Source: a virus | Virus record (IMG/VR): IMGVR_UViG_3300045135_000358 | Coordinates: 1-38,665 of that record | DNA: 38,665 nt | Direction: 5' to 3' (one strand) | In this document: one piece after another, positions 29,760 through 37,395 of the stretch | Layout: each line of letters opens with the position of its first letter | Numbering within the stretch: position 1 is the first letter of the stretch | Translations under genes and position numbers: made by a program | The notes under the pieces: model-generated | The model's database searches: none | What the model was told of the DNA's origin: nothing | What the model saw: only the letters and a program-made list of their open reading frames with translations

Positions 29760-31799
29760 ATGGCAGAAGATATTTATAGCCCAGACCCTTTTATTATGGG
29801 AGAGTCTTTGGAAGAGTGGGTAATGACCAAGTGTGAAAACTGGCGTGACCACTATGAGTCAAACTACGAACAAAAGTTTGAAGAGTATTACCGTTTGTGG
29901 CGAGGACAATGGGATCCTGCTGACTCAGAACGAACATCAGAACGATCACGTATTATTTCTCCTGCACTTCAACAAGCTGTAGAATCTAACGTAGCAGAAT
30001 TAGAAGAAGCCACGTTTGGTCGTGGTAAGTGGTTTGATATTACTGATGATGCTAATGATTCAGAAAGACAAGACATTCTGTATCTACGAAAAAAATTAAC
30101 AGAAGACTTTGAGTCTTGCAAAGTACGAAAAGCTGTGGCTGAGTGTCTTATTAATGCTGCTGTGTTTGGAACAGGCATTGGTGAAATTACGCTGGAAGAA
30201 ATTAAAGAGATGGCTCCAGCTACACAGCCTGTTATGGATGGACAGCTACAAGCTATTGGCGTAAACATTACTGATCGTGTAGTAGTAAAACTAAAACCTG
30301 TACTTCCTCAAAACTTTTTAATTGATCCTGTGGCTACATCCGTTGAAGATGCTATGGGTGTTGCTGTAGATGAGTTTGTATCTAAACACAGCGTAGAGTT
30401 ACTACAAGAACAAGGAGTGTATCGAGAAGCCTTTATTGAATCGGCTGCTCCTGATAGTGACCTAGAGCCAGACCAAGACTTAACACTGTACAACGATGAT
30501 AAGGTACGACTAACTAAGTATTATGGTCTTGTACCCAAAGAGTTGCTTGAGTCTGAAGACGTAGAGGTAGAAGAAAACTCACGTTACGTTGAGGCTATTG
30601 TAGTTATTGCTAATGGTGGTACGTTGCTCAAGGCAGAAGCTAACCCATATATGATGAAAGATCGTCCCGTTGTTGCGTTTCCTTGGGACGTAGTACCCGG
30701 ACGGTTCTGGGGTCGTGGTGTATGTGAGAAGGGTTATAACAGCCAAAAGGCGCTTGATACAGAGCTTCGGGCACGTATTGATGCCCTGAGTCTAACTATC
30801 CATCCAATGCTCGCTATCGACGCTACACGGCTTCCTAGAGGGGCTAGACCAGAAGTACGCCCCGGTAAGATGATACTAACTAATGGAGATCCTCGTGAAG
30901 TACTTCAACCTTTCAACTTTGGGCAAGTGGGGCAAATCACTTTTGCACAAGCTGCTAGCCTTCAACAAATGGTGCAACAAGCAACTGGAGCCGTTGATTC
31001 CGCAGGCATTGCAGGGCAAGTCAATGGCGAAGCAACCGCTGCTGGTATTAGTATGTCTCTCGGTGCTATTATTAAGCGTCATAAACGTACTCTTATAAAC
31101 TTCCAGCAGTCTTTCCTCTTGCCTTTTGTAGCCAAAGCAGCACACAGGTATATGCAGTTTGACCCTGAGAACTACCCCGTAGCTGACTATAAGTTTAACG
31201 CTACGAGTACTCTGGGTATTATTGCTCGTGAGTACGAGGTTACGCAATTGGTGCAACTCTTGCAGACTATGAAGCAAGACAGCCCACTGTACCCTGTACT
31301 GATCCAGAGCATCATTGACAACATGAACCTTAGTAATCGTGAAGACCTTATTGCAACTATGCAACAAGCTTCACAACCTAACCCGCAAGCACAACAAATG
31401 GCTATGATGGCACAGCAAGCACAGCTTGAGTTCCAGCAAAGTCAAACCGCTGCACTTAACGCACAGGCTGCTGAGTCGCAAGCTAGAGCCGCTAAGTACA
31501 ACATGGACACACAGTTAGCTCCTGAAGAATTAGAAATTGAACGTATTGAAGCAATTACTAGAAATCTTAAAGAAGGTGATGCAGACGATAAAGAGTTTGA
31601 ACGCCGTCTTAAAGTAGCTGAAGTAGCATTGAAAGAACGTAACCTAGAAAACCAAAGAACAAAAGGAGCAACTCCCCGTGTTAATGACACAAACCGAAAT
31701 GAACAACTTCCTCAACCAGATCAACGAGGCGTTCAAGGATCAATTCGACAAGCTGGAGCAACTCCAAGCCCGATTAGACCAGTTGGAGGAGAAGGTTAA
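29760..31799 (+). CDS. Portal / head-to-tail connector protein
   Basis: About 679 residues. The N-terminal 'GESLEEWVMTKCENWRDHYE' and 'FEEYYRLWRGQWD' are of the long-portal class of short-tailed phages. The central region holds 'NFLIDPVATSVEDAMG' and 'PWDVVPGRFWGRGVCE', and the long C-terminal end is Gln/Ala-rich and helical (about 545-620), like a portal barrel. It would form the dodecameric DNA gate. The ATG at 29760 is chosen over an upstream in-frame TTG because AAGGA lies 7 bases before it. Its last 120 bases are shared with another frame (31678-31872). Confidence 0.82.
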   Translation: MAEDIYSPDPFIMGESLEEWVMTKCENWRDHYESNYEQKFEEYYRLWRGQWDPADSERTSERSRIISPALQQAVESNVAELEEATFGRGKWFDITDDANDSERQDILYLRKKLTEDFESCKVRKAVAECLINAAVFGTGIGEITLEEIKEMAPATQPVMDGQLQAIGVNITDRVVVKLKPVLPQNFLIDPVATSVEDAMGVAVDEFVSKHSVELLQEQGVYREAFIESAAPDSDLEPDQDLTLYNDDKVRLTKYYGLVPKELLESEDVEVEENSRYVEAIVVIANGGTLLKAEANPYMMKDRPVVAFPWDVVPGRFWGRGVCEKGYNSQKALDTELRARIDALSLTIHPMLAIDATRLPRGARPEVRPGKMILTNGDPREVLQPFNFGQVGQITFAQAASLQQMVQQATGAVDSAGIAGQVNGEATAAGISMSLGAIIKRHKRTLINFQQSFLLPFVAKAAHRYMQFDPENYPVADYKFNATSTLGIIAREYEVTQLVQLLQTMKQDSPLYPVLIQSIIDNMNLSNREDLIATMQQASQPNPQAQQMAMMAQQAQLEFQQSQTAALNAQAAESQARAAKYNMDTQLAPEELEIERIEAITRNLKEGDADDKEFERRLKVAEVALKERNLENQRTKGATPRVNDTNRNEQLPQPDQRGVQGSIRQAGATPSPIRPVGGEG

Positions 31800-31872
31800 T
31801 GCCAAAGAAAAAGGATCCAAAACTAGAACGAGCGGGAGTAAGCGGGTACAACAAGCCGAAGAGGACGCCTAA
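31678..31872 (+). CDS. Overlapping coiled-coil protein across the portal 3' end
   Basis: A 64-codon frame starts with GTG 31678 (AAGGAG 9 bases upstream; ATG 31684 is an alternative). It overlaps the last 120 bases of the portal gene in one frame and the first 70 of the next gene in another. The product is a clear coiled coil ('NEAFKDQFDKLEQLQARLDQ', then 'LEEKVNAKEK') with a basic end. The heptad pattern in an overlapping frame is unlikely by chance. Its own SD and neighbouring small head genes suggest a genuine accessory protein. Confidence 0.5.
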   Translation: MLMTQTEMNNFLNQINEAFKDQFDKLEQLQARLDQLEEKVNAKEKGSKTRTSGSKRVQQAEEDA

Positions 31873-32065
31873 GCACCCAACTAAAAAGTTTGTTGTCGTA
31901 GCAAAAGAAGGTGACAAAACCAAACTTATTCGTTTTGGTGATCAAAAGATGACAATTAAAAAAGATCAACCAGCACGGCGTAAATCTTTTAGGGCTAGGC
32001 ACAAGTGTGATTCAAACCCGCCTAGTAAGTTAAGCGCAAGATATTGGTCTTGCAAAAAATGGTAA
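31799..32065 (+). CDS. Small very basic protein (DUF5872-like)
   Basis: 88 residues, rich in Lys, Arg and Pro. The C-terminal half 'KTKLIRFGDQKMTIKKDQ', then 'RRKSFRARHKCD...ARYWSCKKW', matches the pattern of DUF5872-type phage proteins (K-L-I-R-F-G-x-Q...A-R-R-K-x-F-x-A-R-H...S-A-x-Y-W...K-W). Function is unknown; DNA binding in the head is possible from its charge. The ATG shares a base with the portal stop (TAATG). Confidence 0.65.
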   Translation: MPKKKDPKLERAGVSGYNKPKRTPKHPTKKFVVVAKEGDKTKLIRFGDQKMTIKKDQPARRKSFRARHKCDSNPPSKLSARYWSCKKW

Positions 32066-32075
32066 GGAGATAGCT

Positions 32076-32153
32076 ATGCCAAGAGGACCGGGAACATACG
32101 GAACTAAAGTAGGTAGACCCCCTAAGAAGAAGAAAAAAGTACCTAAAAAATAA
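32076..32153 (+). CDS. 25-residue AT-hook-like basic peptide
   Basis: ATG 32076 follows an excellent AAGGAGATAG ribosome binding site. The product is MPRGPGTYGTKVGRPPKKKK plus a short tail KVPKK, containing the AT-hook core GRP. Short peptides starting M-P-R/K-G-x-G-T-Y-G and ending in polylysine are common beside capsid genes of marine phages. DNA condensation or packaging is a guess. The stop is 2 bases before the -35 of the second late promoter. Confidence 0.6.
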   Translation: MPRGPGTYGTKVGRPPKKKKKVPKK

Positions 32154-32154
32154 C

Positions 32155-32183
32155 TTGACAACACACCTAAAATATGGTATAAT
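32155..32183 (+). promoter_or_regulatory. Perfect consensus promoter before the capsid genes
   Basis: TTGACA (32155-32160), a 17-base spacer and TATAAT (32178-32183), with extended TGG before the -10. All twelve hexamer bases match the sigma70 consensus. Predicted start near 32190, giving a leader of about 15 bases. It should boost scaffold and capsid synthesis within the late arm. Confidence 0.85.
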
Positions 32184-32204
32184 AGGAGTTATAGAGATAA
32201 CCAC

Positions 32205-32459
32205 ATGGCCTCAATAGATCAAGAAACTGAACAGTATTACAACAAGTACTTTGACCTGTTTAACACCGCTGGTTGGAAACAGTTAATCGAAGAACTACAA
32301 CAAAATGCTCTCGTAATTAACAGCGTAGAAGCAACTAAAGATCAGAATGATTTGTATGTACGAAAAGGACAACTGAACGTACTTGCTTATATTCTTAGCT
32401 TTGAAAATACAATTAATAATAATTATGAAGAGCTAACTGCTGATGATCAAAGTATTTGA
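32205..32459 (+). CDS. Small helical hypothetical protein
   Basis: 84 residues. It shows 'YFDLFNTAGWKQLIEELQQN', then 'NSVEATKDQNDLYVRKGQLN' and 'VLAYILSFENTI', a three-helix pattern seen often in marine podoviruses just before scaffold genes. No function is established. It is the first gene after the consensus promoter, and its end overlaps the zinc-ribbon gene by 17 bases. Confidence 0.65.
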   Translation: MASIDQETEQYYNKYFDLFNTAGWKQLIEELQQNALVINSVEATKDQNDLYVRKGQLNVLAYILSFENTINNNYEELTADDQSI

Positions 32460-32664
32460 TTTTCGCTGCACAAACGGACATACCTTTGAAGAATTTGTAG
32501 ATGGAGATACCACGACCAGTAGGTGCGGTTGTGGAGCTAATGCTACAAAAATTGTTTCAGCAACTCAGCACATACTCGACGGTGCATCTGGGGATTTTCC
32601 CGGTAGACACATGAAGTGGGTACGTGAACACGAGAATGCTGGGCGATCTAGTCGGGAATCCTAG
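32443..32664 (+). CDS. Small zinc-ribbon (FmdB-like) protein
   Basis: 73 residues: the N-terminal 'FDFRCTNGHTFEEFVDGDTT' and 'SRCGCGA' make a C-x-N-G-H...C-x-C ribbon, followed by 'SATQHILDGASGDFPGRHMK' and a helix 'WVREHE'. Such short ribbons precede capsid genes in many marine phages. The role is unknown, possibly assembly or regulation. The ATG lies inside the previous gene. Confidence 0.7.
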   Translation: MIKVFDFRCTNGHTFEEFVDGDTTTSRCGCGANATKIVSATQHILDGASGDFPGRHMKWVREHENAGRSSRES

Positions 32665-32727
32665 TCTTAGGGCATCTCCCATTTTAATCCTCCATAACCT
32701 TAATAACAGGCGGGGTAAGTTTATATT

Positions 32728-33528
32728 ATGTCACGAGCACAATTAATTGATGAGCGTCCTGAAGAAGAACCCATCGAAACAACTGAAGAGCTAACTAACA
32801 ACTCTATTGAGAATCCTGAAGAGGAACAACCTCAAGAACCAGAGTTTGATGTTCCAGAAAAGTACCAAGGTAAGTCTGTCGAAGAACTCGTTCAGATGCA
32901 CCAAGAGCTTGAAAAGTTTTCAGGCAAGCAGAGTACGGAAGTAGGTGAACTCCGAAAGCTTGTAGATGATCATATTCAGACACAACTCTCAAACCAACAA
33001 GCACCTCAACAACAGCAACAAGAAGATGATGAAGTAGATTTCTTTGTCGATCCACAAAACGCTGTTAACCGAGCTATAGATAACCACCCTAAGATTAAAG
33101 AAGCAGAAGCTTACACACAACAAGCAAAACAACAGGCTACTCTTTCACAGTTGAAATCCAATCACCCTGATATGGAAAGTATTCTGCAAGATCCTAAGTT
33201 TGCTGAGTGGATTAAGGGGTCAAAAGTTAGAACAAATTTGTTTGTTCAAGCAGACCAAGGGTACGATTACGATGCTGCACACGAATTGTTTTCTCTCTGG
33301 AAAGAAAGAAACCAAGCCGTACAACAAACCGCACAAGCGGAAAAGGCAGTTCGTCAAAATACTTTAAAGTCTGCCAGTACAGGCAACGCTCGCGGAACAG
33401 CAGAGGGATCGCGTAAGAAAATTTATCGTCGTGCTGACTTAATAAAACTTATGCAAACTGACCCTGATCGCTACATGGCGCTACAGCCTGAAATTATGGC
33501 AGCGTATGCAGAGAAGAGGGTCAAATAG
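32728..33528 (+). CDS. Scaffolding protein
   Basis: 266 residues, very acidic N-terminus ('DERPEEEPIETTEE'), a Gln-rich middle ('APQQQQQEDDEVDF') and a basic helical C-terminus ('RKKIYRRADLIKLMQTDPD'). Acidic, Gln-rich, helical, with a basic coat-binding end, just before the capsid gene: this is the classic profile of podovirus scaffolds. 'PEKYQGKSVEELVQMHQELE' is a common scaffold motif. It would be absent from mature virions. A gap of 63 bases before it holds no clear signal apart from a GGCGGGG-type ribosome binding site. Confidence 0.82.
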   Translation: MSRAQLIDERPEEEPIETTEELTNNSIENPEEEQPQEPEFDVPEKYQGKSVEELVQMHQELEKFSGKQSTEVGELRKLVDDHIQTQLSNQQAPQQQQQEDDEVDFFVDPQNAVNRAIDNHPKIKEAEAYTQQAKQQATLSQLKSNHPDMESILQDPKFAEWIKGSKVRTNLFVQADQGYDYDAAHELFSLWKERNQAVQQTAQAEKAVRQNTLKSASTGNARGTAEGSRKKIYRRADLIKLMQTDPDRYMALQPEIMAAYAEKRVK

Positions 33529-33551
33529 CCTAACCTTTAAGGAGAATTAAA

Positions 33552-34544
33552 ATGGCTGGTGAAACCTCTGGTGCATATTTTACAGCTAATGCTGTAGTAG
33601 ACAAAACCGCAGCGGGCACTTTTATCCCCGAAATTTGGTCGGATGAGATTATCGCTGCATATCAAAAGAACCTGAAGATGGCTCCGCTTGTCAAGCGTAT
33701 GTCTATGACAGGCAAGAAGGGCGATGTAATCCACATCCCTAAGCCTACTCGTGGCGCTGCCTCTGCTAAGTCAGAAGCAACTGCGGTAACCATTCAGGCT
33801 AACCTTGAGTCAGAGTTGACTATCACTGTTGATCGTCACTTTGAGTACTCACGTCTGATTGAGGACATCGTAGAAGTACAGGCTCTGTCTTCTCTGCGAC
33901 AGTTCTACACTGAAGACGCTGGTTACCAACTGGCTCTGAAAGTTGACACCGATCTGATTAACGCTGCTACTGGCTTTGGTGATGGTACTCGTACTACCAC
34001 TCCTGCTAACACTGGCGCTAACTGGGTAAACAGCAACAGCTACTACTTCAATGCCACTTCTGGCCTTGCTGCATATGCTGCTGACACTGTTACTACTGGT
34101 GACAACTTTACTGACCTTGGCTTCCGTGAGGCTATCAAGCTGATGGACGATGCTGACGTACCTATGGACGGACGAGTTCTTGTAATTCCTCCGGCTGTTC
34201 GTAAGTCTTTGATGGGCATTGATCGTTACGTGTCTTCTGACTTTGTTGGTGGCCGTGGCGTTGAGTCTGGTTTGATTGGTAACCTGTACGGTGTAGACAT
34301 CTACGTTTCTAGCAACGCTCCGGTTATCGAAGCTTCTGCTCAGAACTCTGCGTCTACTGCTGATACTCGTGGTTGCTTGTTCTTCCACCAAGACGCTCTG
34401 GTTATGGCCGAGCAACTCGCTGTACGTTCTCAGACACAGTACAAGCAGGAATACCTGTCTACGCTGTTTACGTCTGACACGCTGTACGGTGTTGAGACTT
34501 ACCGTCCTGAAGCAGGATTCATCCTGTCTGTTTGCGACGAGTAA
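33552..34544 (+). CDS. Major capsid protein
   Basis: 330 residues, HK97-type by pattern. The N-terminal arm is 'ETSGAYFTANAVVDKTAAG'. It is followed by 'FIPEIWSDEIIAAYQKNL' (spine helix), 'VTIQANLESELTITVDRHFE' (P-domain beta), 'VLVIPPAVRKSLMGIDRY' (A-domain) and the C-terminal 'TLYGVETYRPEAGFILSV'. It follows the scaffold with strong AAGGAG before the ATG and precedes a terminator. Its codons look richer in GC and more uniform than nearby genes, as expected for a highly expressed protein. The family is clear. Confidence 0.88.
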   Translation: MAGETSGAYFTANAVVDKTAAGTFIPEIWSDEIIAAYQKNLKMAPLVKRMSMTGKKGDVIHIPKPTRGAASAKSEATAVTIQANLESELTITVDRHFEYSRLIEDIVEVQALSSLRQFYTEDAGYQLALKVDTDLINAATGFGDGTRTTTPANTGANWVNSNSYYFNATSGLAAYAADTVTTGDNFTDLGFREAIKLMDDADVPMDGRVLVIPPAVRKSLMGIDRYVSSDFVGGRGVESGLIGNLYGVDIYVSSNAPVIEASAQNSASTADTRGCLFFHQDALVMAEQLAVRSQTQYKQEYLSTLFTSDTLYGVETYRPEAGFILSVCDE

Positions 34545-34551
34545 ACTCTAC

Positions 34552-34580
34552 GGGGGTCGTAACTGGCCCCCTTTTATTTA
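34552..34580 (+). terminator. Intrinsic terminator after the capsid gene
   Basis: GGGGGTC, loop GTAACT and GGCCCCC form a 7-bp stem (34552-34571) followed by TTTTATTTA. It would uncouple high capsid expression from the tail-fibre genes, allowing partial read-through. Confidence 0.85.
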
Positions 34581-34600
34581 AACTTCTTGATAACAGGGTG

Positions 34601-34617
34601 TTTAACTAAAAGTTAAA
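34601..34617. repeat. Inverted repeat before the fibre gene
   Basis: TTTAACT-AAA-AGTTAAA is a perfect 7-bp inverted repeat immediately upstream of the AGGAT ribosome binding site of the fibre gene. It could be a weak operator or an mRNA hairpin that limits translation. Confidence 0.4.
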
Positions 34618-34629
34618 TAGGATAACCTT

Positions 34630-37395
34630 ATGACTAATTACGTAAAGTTTACTAATTTTACTGTTAAAGATTCTCTGCCTACGGGTGACACTAATAAGGT
34701 TATCCGTGGCTCAGAGTTTGATACAGAATTTGATGCTATTGCTACGGCAGTATCCACTAAATCTAATATTGCTAGTCCTACGTTTACGGGTACTGCTACG
34801 TTTGATGGCCTTACTGCTACAGGTACAGTTGACTTTTCAGGTGGTAACGTAACGACTAACATTGACGGTGGTACTATCGACGGTGTAATTATTGGTGGTT
34901 CTACTCCTGCCGCTATTTCAGGCACTACAGGTACATTCTCAGGTGTTGTCACAGGCTCTAACCTCAACGTATCTAATTGGGACACAGCGTTTGGTTGGGG
35001 CGACCACAGCACAGAAGGTTACCTGACTAGCGTTACGCTCTCTGATATAGACGCTGGAGCTATTACAACTTCTAGTGAAACCTTTGCAGATAGCGATACT
35101 CAGATTCCTACTAACGCCGCTGTGCGTAACTGGGTGTTGACTACGTACCCTACTATTGTAGAGCTTAACGATCTTACTGCTAACGTAACGTGGGCTAACG
35201 TACCTGACGCAAACATTACTGAGTCTTCTGTTACACAACACGAAGCTGCCCTGTCTATTAACACTAGCCAAATCAGTGGTGGTCTGTCGTTGTCTGACAT
35301 CACAGACGTTACTGCTACGGCTACTGAAGTTAACTACACAGACGGCGTTACGTCAAACATCCAGACACAGTTGGATTCCAAGGTAGGCGCTACTCACACA
35401 GGTGACGTAGACATCACAGGCGAATTGCTGGTTGATAGTTACAATGAAACTTTTAAAGCGCCTTCACCGTCAGCTACTACAAATCCGTTTGATTTTGATG
35501 CTATTACTGCGACAGGAAATACAGTCAATGTGCAAACCAATGGCGCTGGCGATCAACCTGTTGGCAACGTGTATTGGAAGCCTGACGGAACGGTATTTTG
35601 GGTACATGACCATGATAATACTCCCGGCGACAGGATTTATCAGTACACCCTTAGCACAGCTTGGGATTTAAGTACAGCTTCTTATGATACGTATTTAAGC
35701 TCAACGACAGCATTTGGAGTACAGAATGTTACTTTTGGCGTTACTAATGACGGAACAGTTCTAATAGGAACACCAAGAGGTTCTGGAACATCCGTAAGTC
35801 GGAAGATTACTCTTACTACTGCTTGGGATATTGGCGGCGGCTACACAAATAATGGAACAGGTGATGCCATTACTAACTTTGATTACGGATATTCATTACA
35901 GATAAAAAATGATGGTACAAAACTGTGGGCCTTAAACGATGGTGGTGAAATACACCAGTGGTCTTTTGGTACAGCGTTTGACCATACTACTCTTTCTTAT
36001 GATTCTAAGTCTTTTACTCCGGGTGGTACGCAAGACAGATCGTTTGAATTTAACAGCGACGGAACAAAAATATACGTTTCTAGCTCAAACGGACAAGCAG
36101 TAAATGAATACACCCTTTCTACGGCTTACGACATCAGCACCGCTAACTCTACGGCTACCAATACTTACGCTGTTGGTTTTAACGTAGCACTGATTGGCAT
36201 AGATCCTGACGGCTCTAAATTATATTTGGTTAGAGATGCGTTAGGTTTTACTGTTACAGAATATGACTTTGATTCTGCGGCTAACGGCTTAACTATTGAT
36301 TGCGAATCAGGAAATGTGTTTAGCCATACGCTTTCTGCTAACACCATTTTTACCTTTAGCAACCCGCCAGCTAGTGGGACGCCTGTTGTTAGTGGTTATC
36401 AACTGTCATCAGCGGCTTACGCATCTAAAAGTTTTAGCGTTGCTTCACAGGAAACTGCGCCAAGAGCCGTTGAGTTCAAATCGGACGGTACAAAAATGTA
36501 CGTTCTAGGAAGCATTAGCGATACGGTTTTCCAGTACGCTCTTTCTACTGCTTGGGACGTTAGCACAGCAAGTTACGAATCCAAAAGTTTTAGCGTAGCT
36601 AGTGAGCAAACTGTTCCAGACGGAATACGATTTAAACCTGACGGTACTAAGTTTTACATTATTGGTGATACTCCTGACAGCGTACATCAGTACTCTATGT
36701 CTACCGCTTGGGATATATCTACAGCTTCTTACGACTCTGTAACCTTTAGCGTTAGCTCGCAATTAAGCCAAGCAACAGGTTTATTCTTTAAGTCAGACGG
36801 TCTTTCCCTTTATGCGGTTGGTGCTGTTAATGATACTGTCTATCAATATACATTAAGCACTGCATGGGATTTAAGTACAGCTTCTTATGCATCTAAGAGT
36901 TTTAGTGTTGCGTCACAAGCAACTTTTCCTACTGACGTTAATTTTAATAATGATGGAACAAAAATGTTTGTGCAGTGCCTAAATACAGATTTTGTTTATC
37001 AATATTCATTAAGCACTGCTTGGGATGTTTCAACTGCTTCATATGACTCTGTAAGTTTTAGCACAGGAAGTCAAGAAGTAAATCCTTACGCTTGTACTTT
37101 TGGAGACAGCGGAACAAAAATGTATGTGGTTGGAAACTCAGGGGACACCGTTTATCAATACTCTACAAGCACATCATCCCTCAACGACAGCACAGCCTAC
37201 GCAATGTCACTCAAGGTTGTCCAAGATGCTGATGCCTCCGGGTACACTGTAACGTGGCCTACGTCTGTTGATTGGCCTAGTGCTACAGCGCCTACCCTGA
37301 CAGCTACAGCGTCTGCTGTGGATCAGTTTGTGTTTTACACATATGACGGTGGAACAACTTGGTACGGGTTTACAGCGGGGCAAGCACTAGGATGA
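34630..37395 (+). CDS. Tail fibre with nested beta-propeller-like repeats
   Basis: 921 residues. The N-terminal part is a short-repeat fibre shaft ('SPTFTGTATFDGLTATGTVD', 'SLSDITDVTATATEVNYTDG'). Repeats with Y-x-L-S-T-A-W-D-(L/V/I)-S-T-A-S-Y recur eight times (about residues 335-830) with a pitch near 50. Each is preceded by '(K/N)SDGTKMYV'-like strands, as in beta-propellers. Segments of a known fibre tip are split around them: 'GLTIDCESGNVFSHTLSANT' followed by 'FTFSNPPASGT', and the end 'AYAMSLKVVQDADASGYTV' to 'WYGFTAGQALG'. It likely binds the host receptor. AGGAT precedes the ATG; the stop overlaps the next gene (ATGA). Confidence 0.75.
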   Translation: MTNYVKFTNFTVKDSLPTGDTNKVIRGSEFDTEFDAIATAVSTKSNIASPTFTGTATFDGLTATGTVDFSGGNVTTNIDGGTIDGVIIGGSTPAAISGTTGTFSGVVTGSNLNVSNWDTAFGWGDHSTEGYLTSVTLSDIDAGAITTSSETFADSDTQIPTNAAVRNWVLTTYPTIVELNDLTANVTWANVPDANITESSVTQHEAALSINTSQISGGLSLSDITDVTATATEVNYTDGVTSNIQTQLDSKVGATHTGDVDITGELLVDSYNETFKAPSPSATTNPFDFDAITATGNTVNVQTNGAGDQPVGNVYWKPDGTVFWVHDHDNTPGDRIYQYTLSTAWDLSTASYDTYLSSTTAFGVQNVTFGVTNDGTVLIGTPRGSGTSVSRKITLTTAWDIGGGYTNNGTGDAITNFDYGYSLQIKNDGTKLWALNDGGEIHQWSFGTAFDHTTLSYDSKSFTPGGTQDRSFEFNSDGTKIYVSSSNGQAVNEYTLSTAYDISTANSTATNTYAVGFNVALIGIDPDGSKLYLVRDALGFTVTEYDFDSAANGLTIDCESGNVFSHTLSANTIFTFSNPPASGTPVVSGYQLSSAAYASKSFSVASQETAPRAVEFKSDGTKMYVLGSISDTVFQYALSTAWDVSTASYESKSFSVASEQTVPDGIRFKPDGTKFYIIGDTPDSVHQYSMSTAWDISTASYDSVTFSVSSQLSQATGLFFKSDGLSLYAVGAVNDTVYQYTLSTAWDLSTASYASKSFSVASQATFPTDVNFNNDGTKMFVQCLNTDFVYQYSLSTAWDVSTASYDSVSFSTGSQEVNPYACTFGDSGTKMYVVGNSGDTVYQYSTSTSSLNDSTAYAMSLKVVQDADASGYTVTWPTSVDWPSATAPTLTATASAVDQFVFYTYDGGTTWYGFTAGQALG

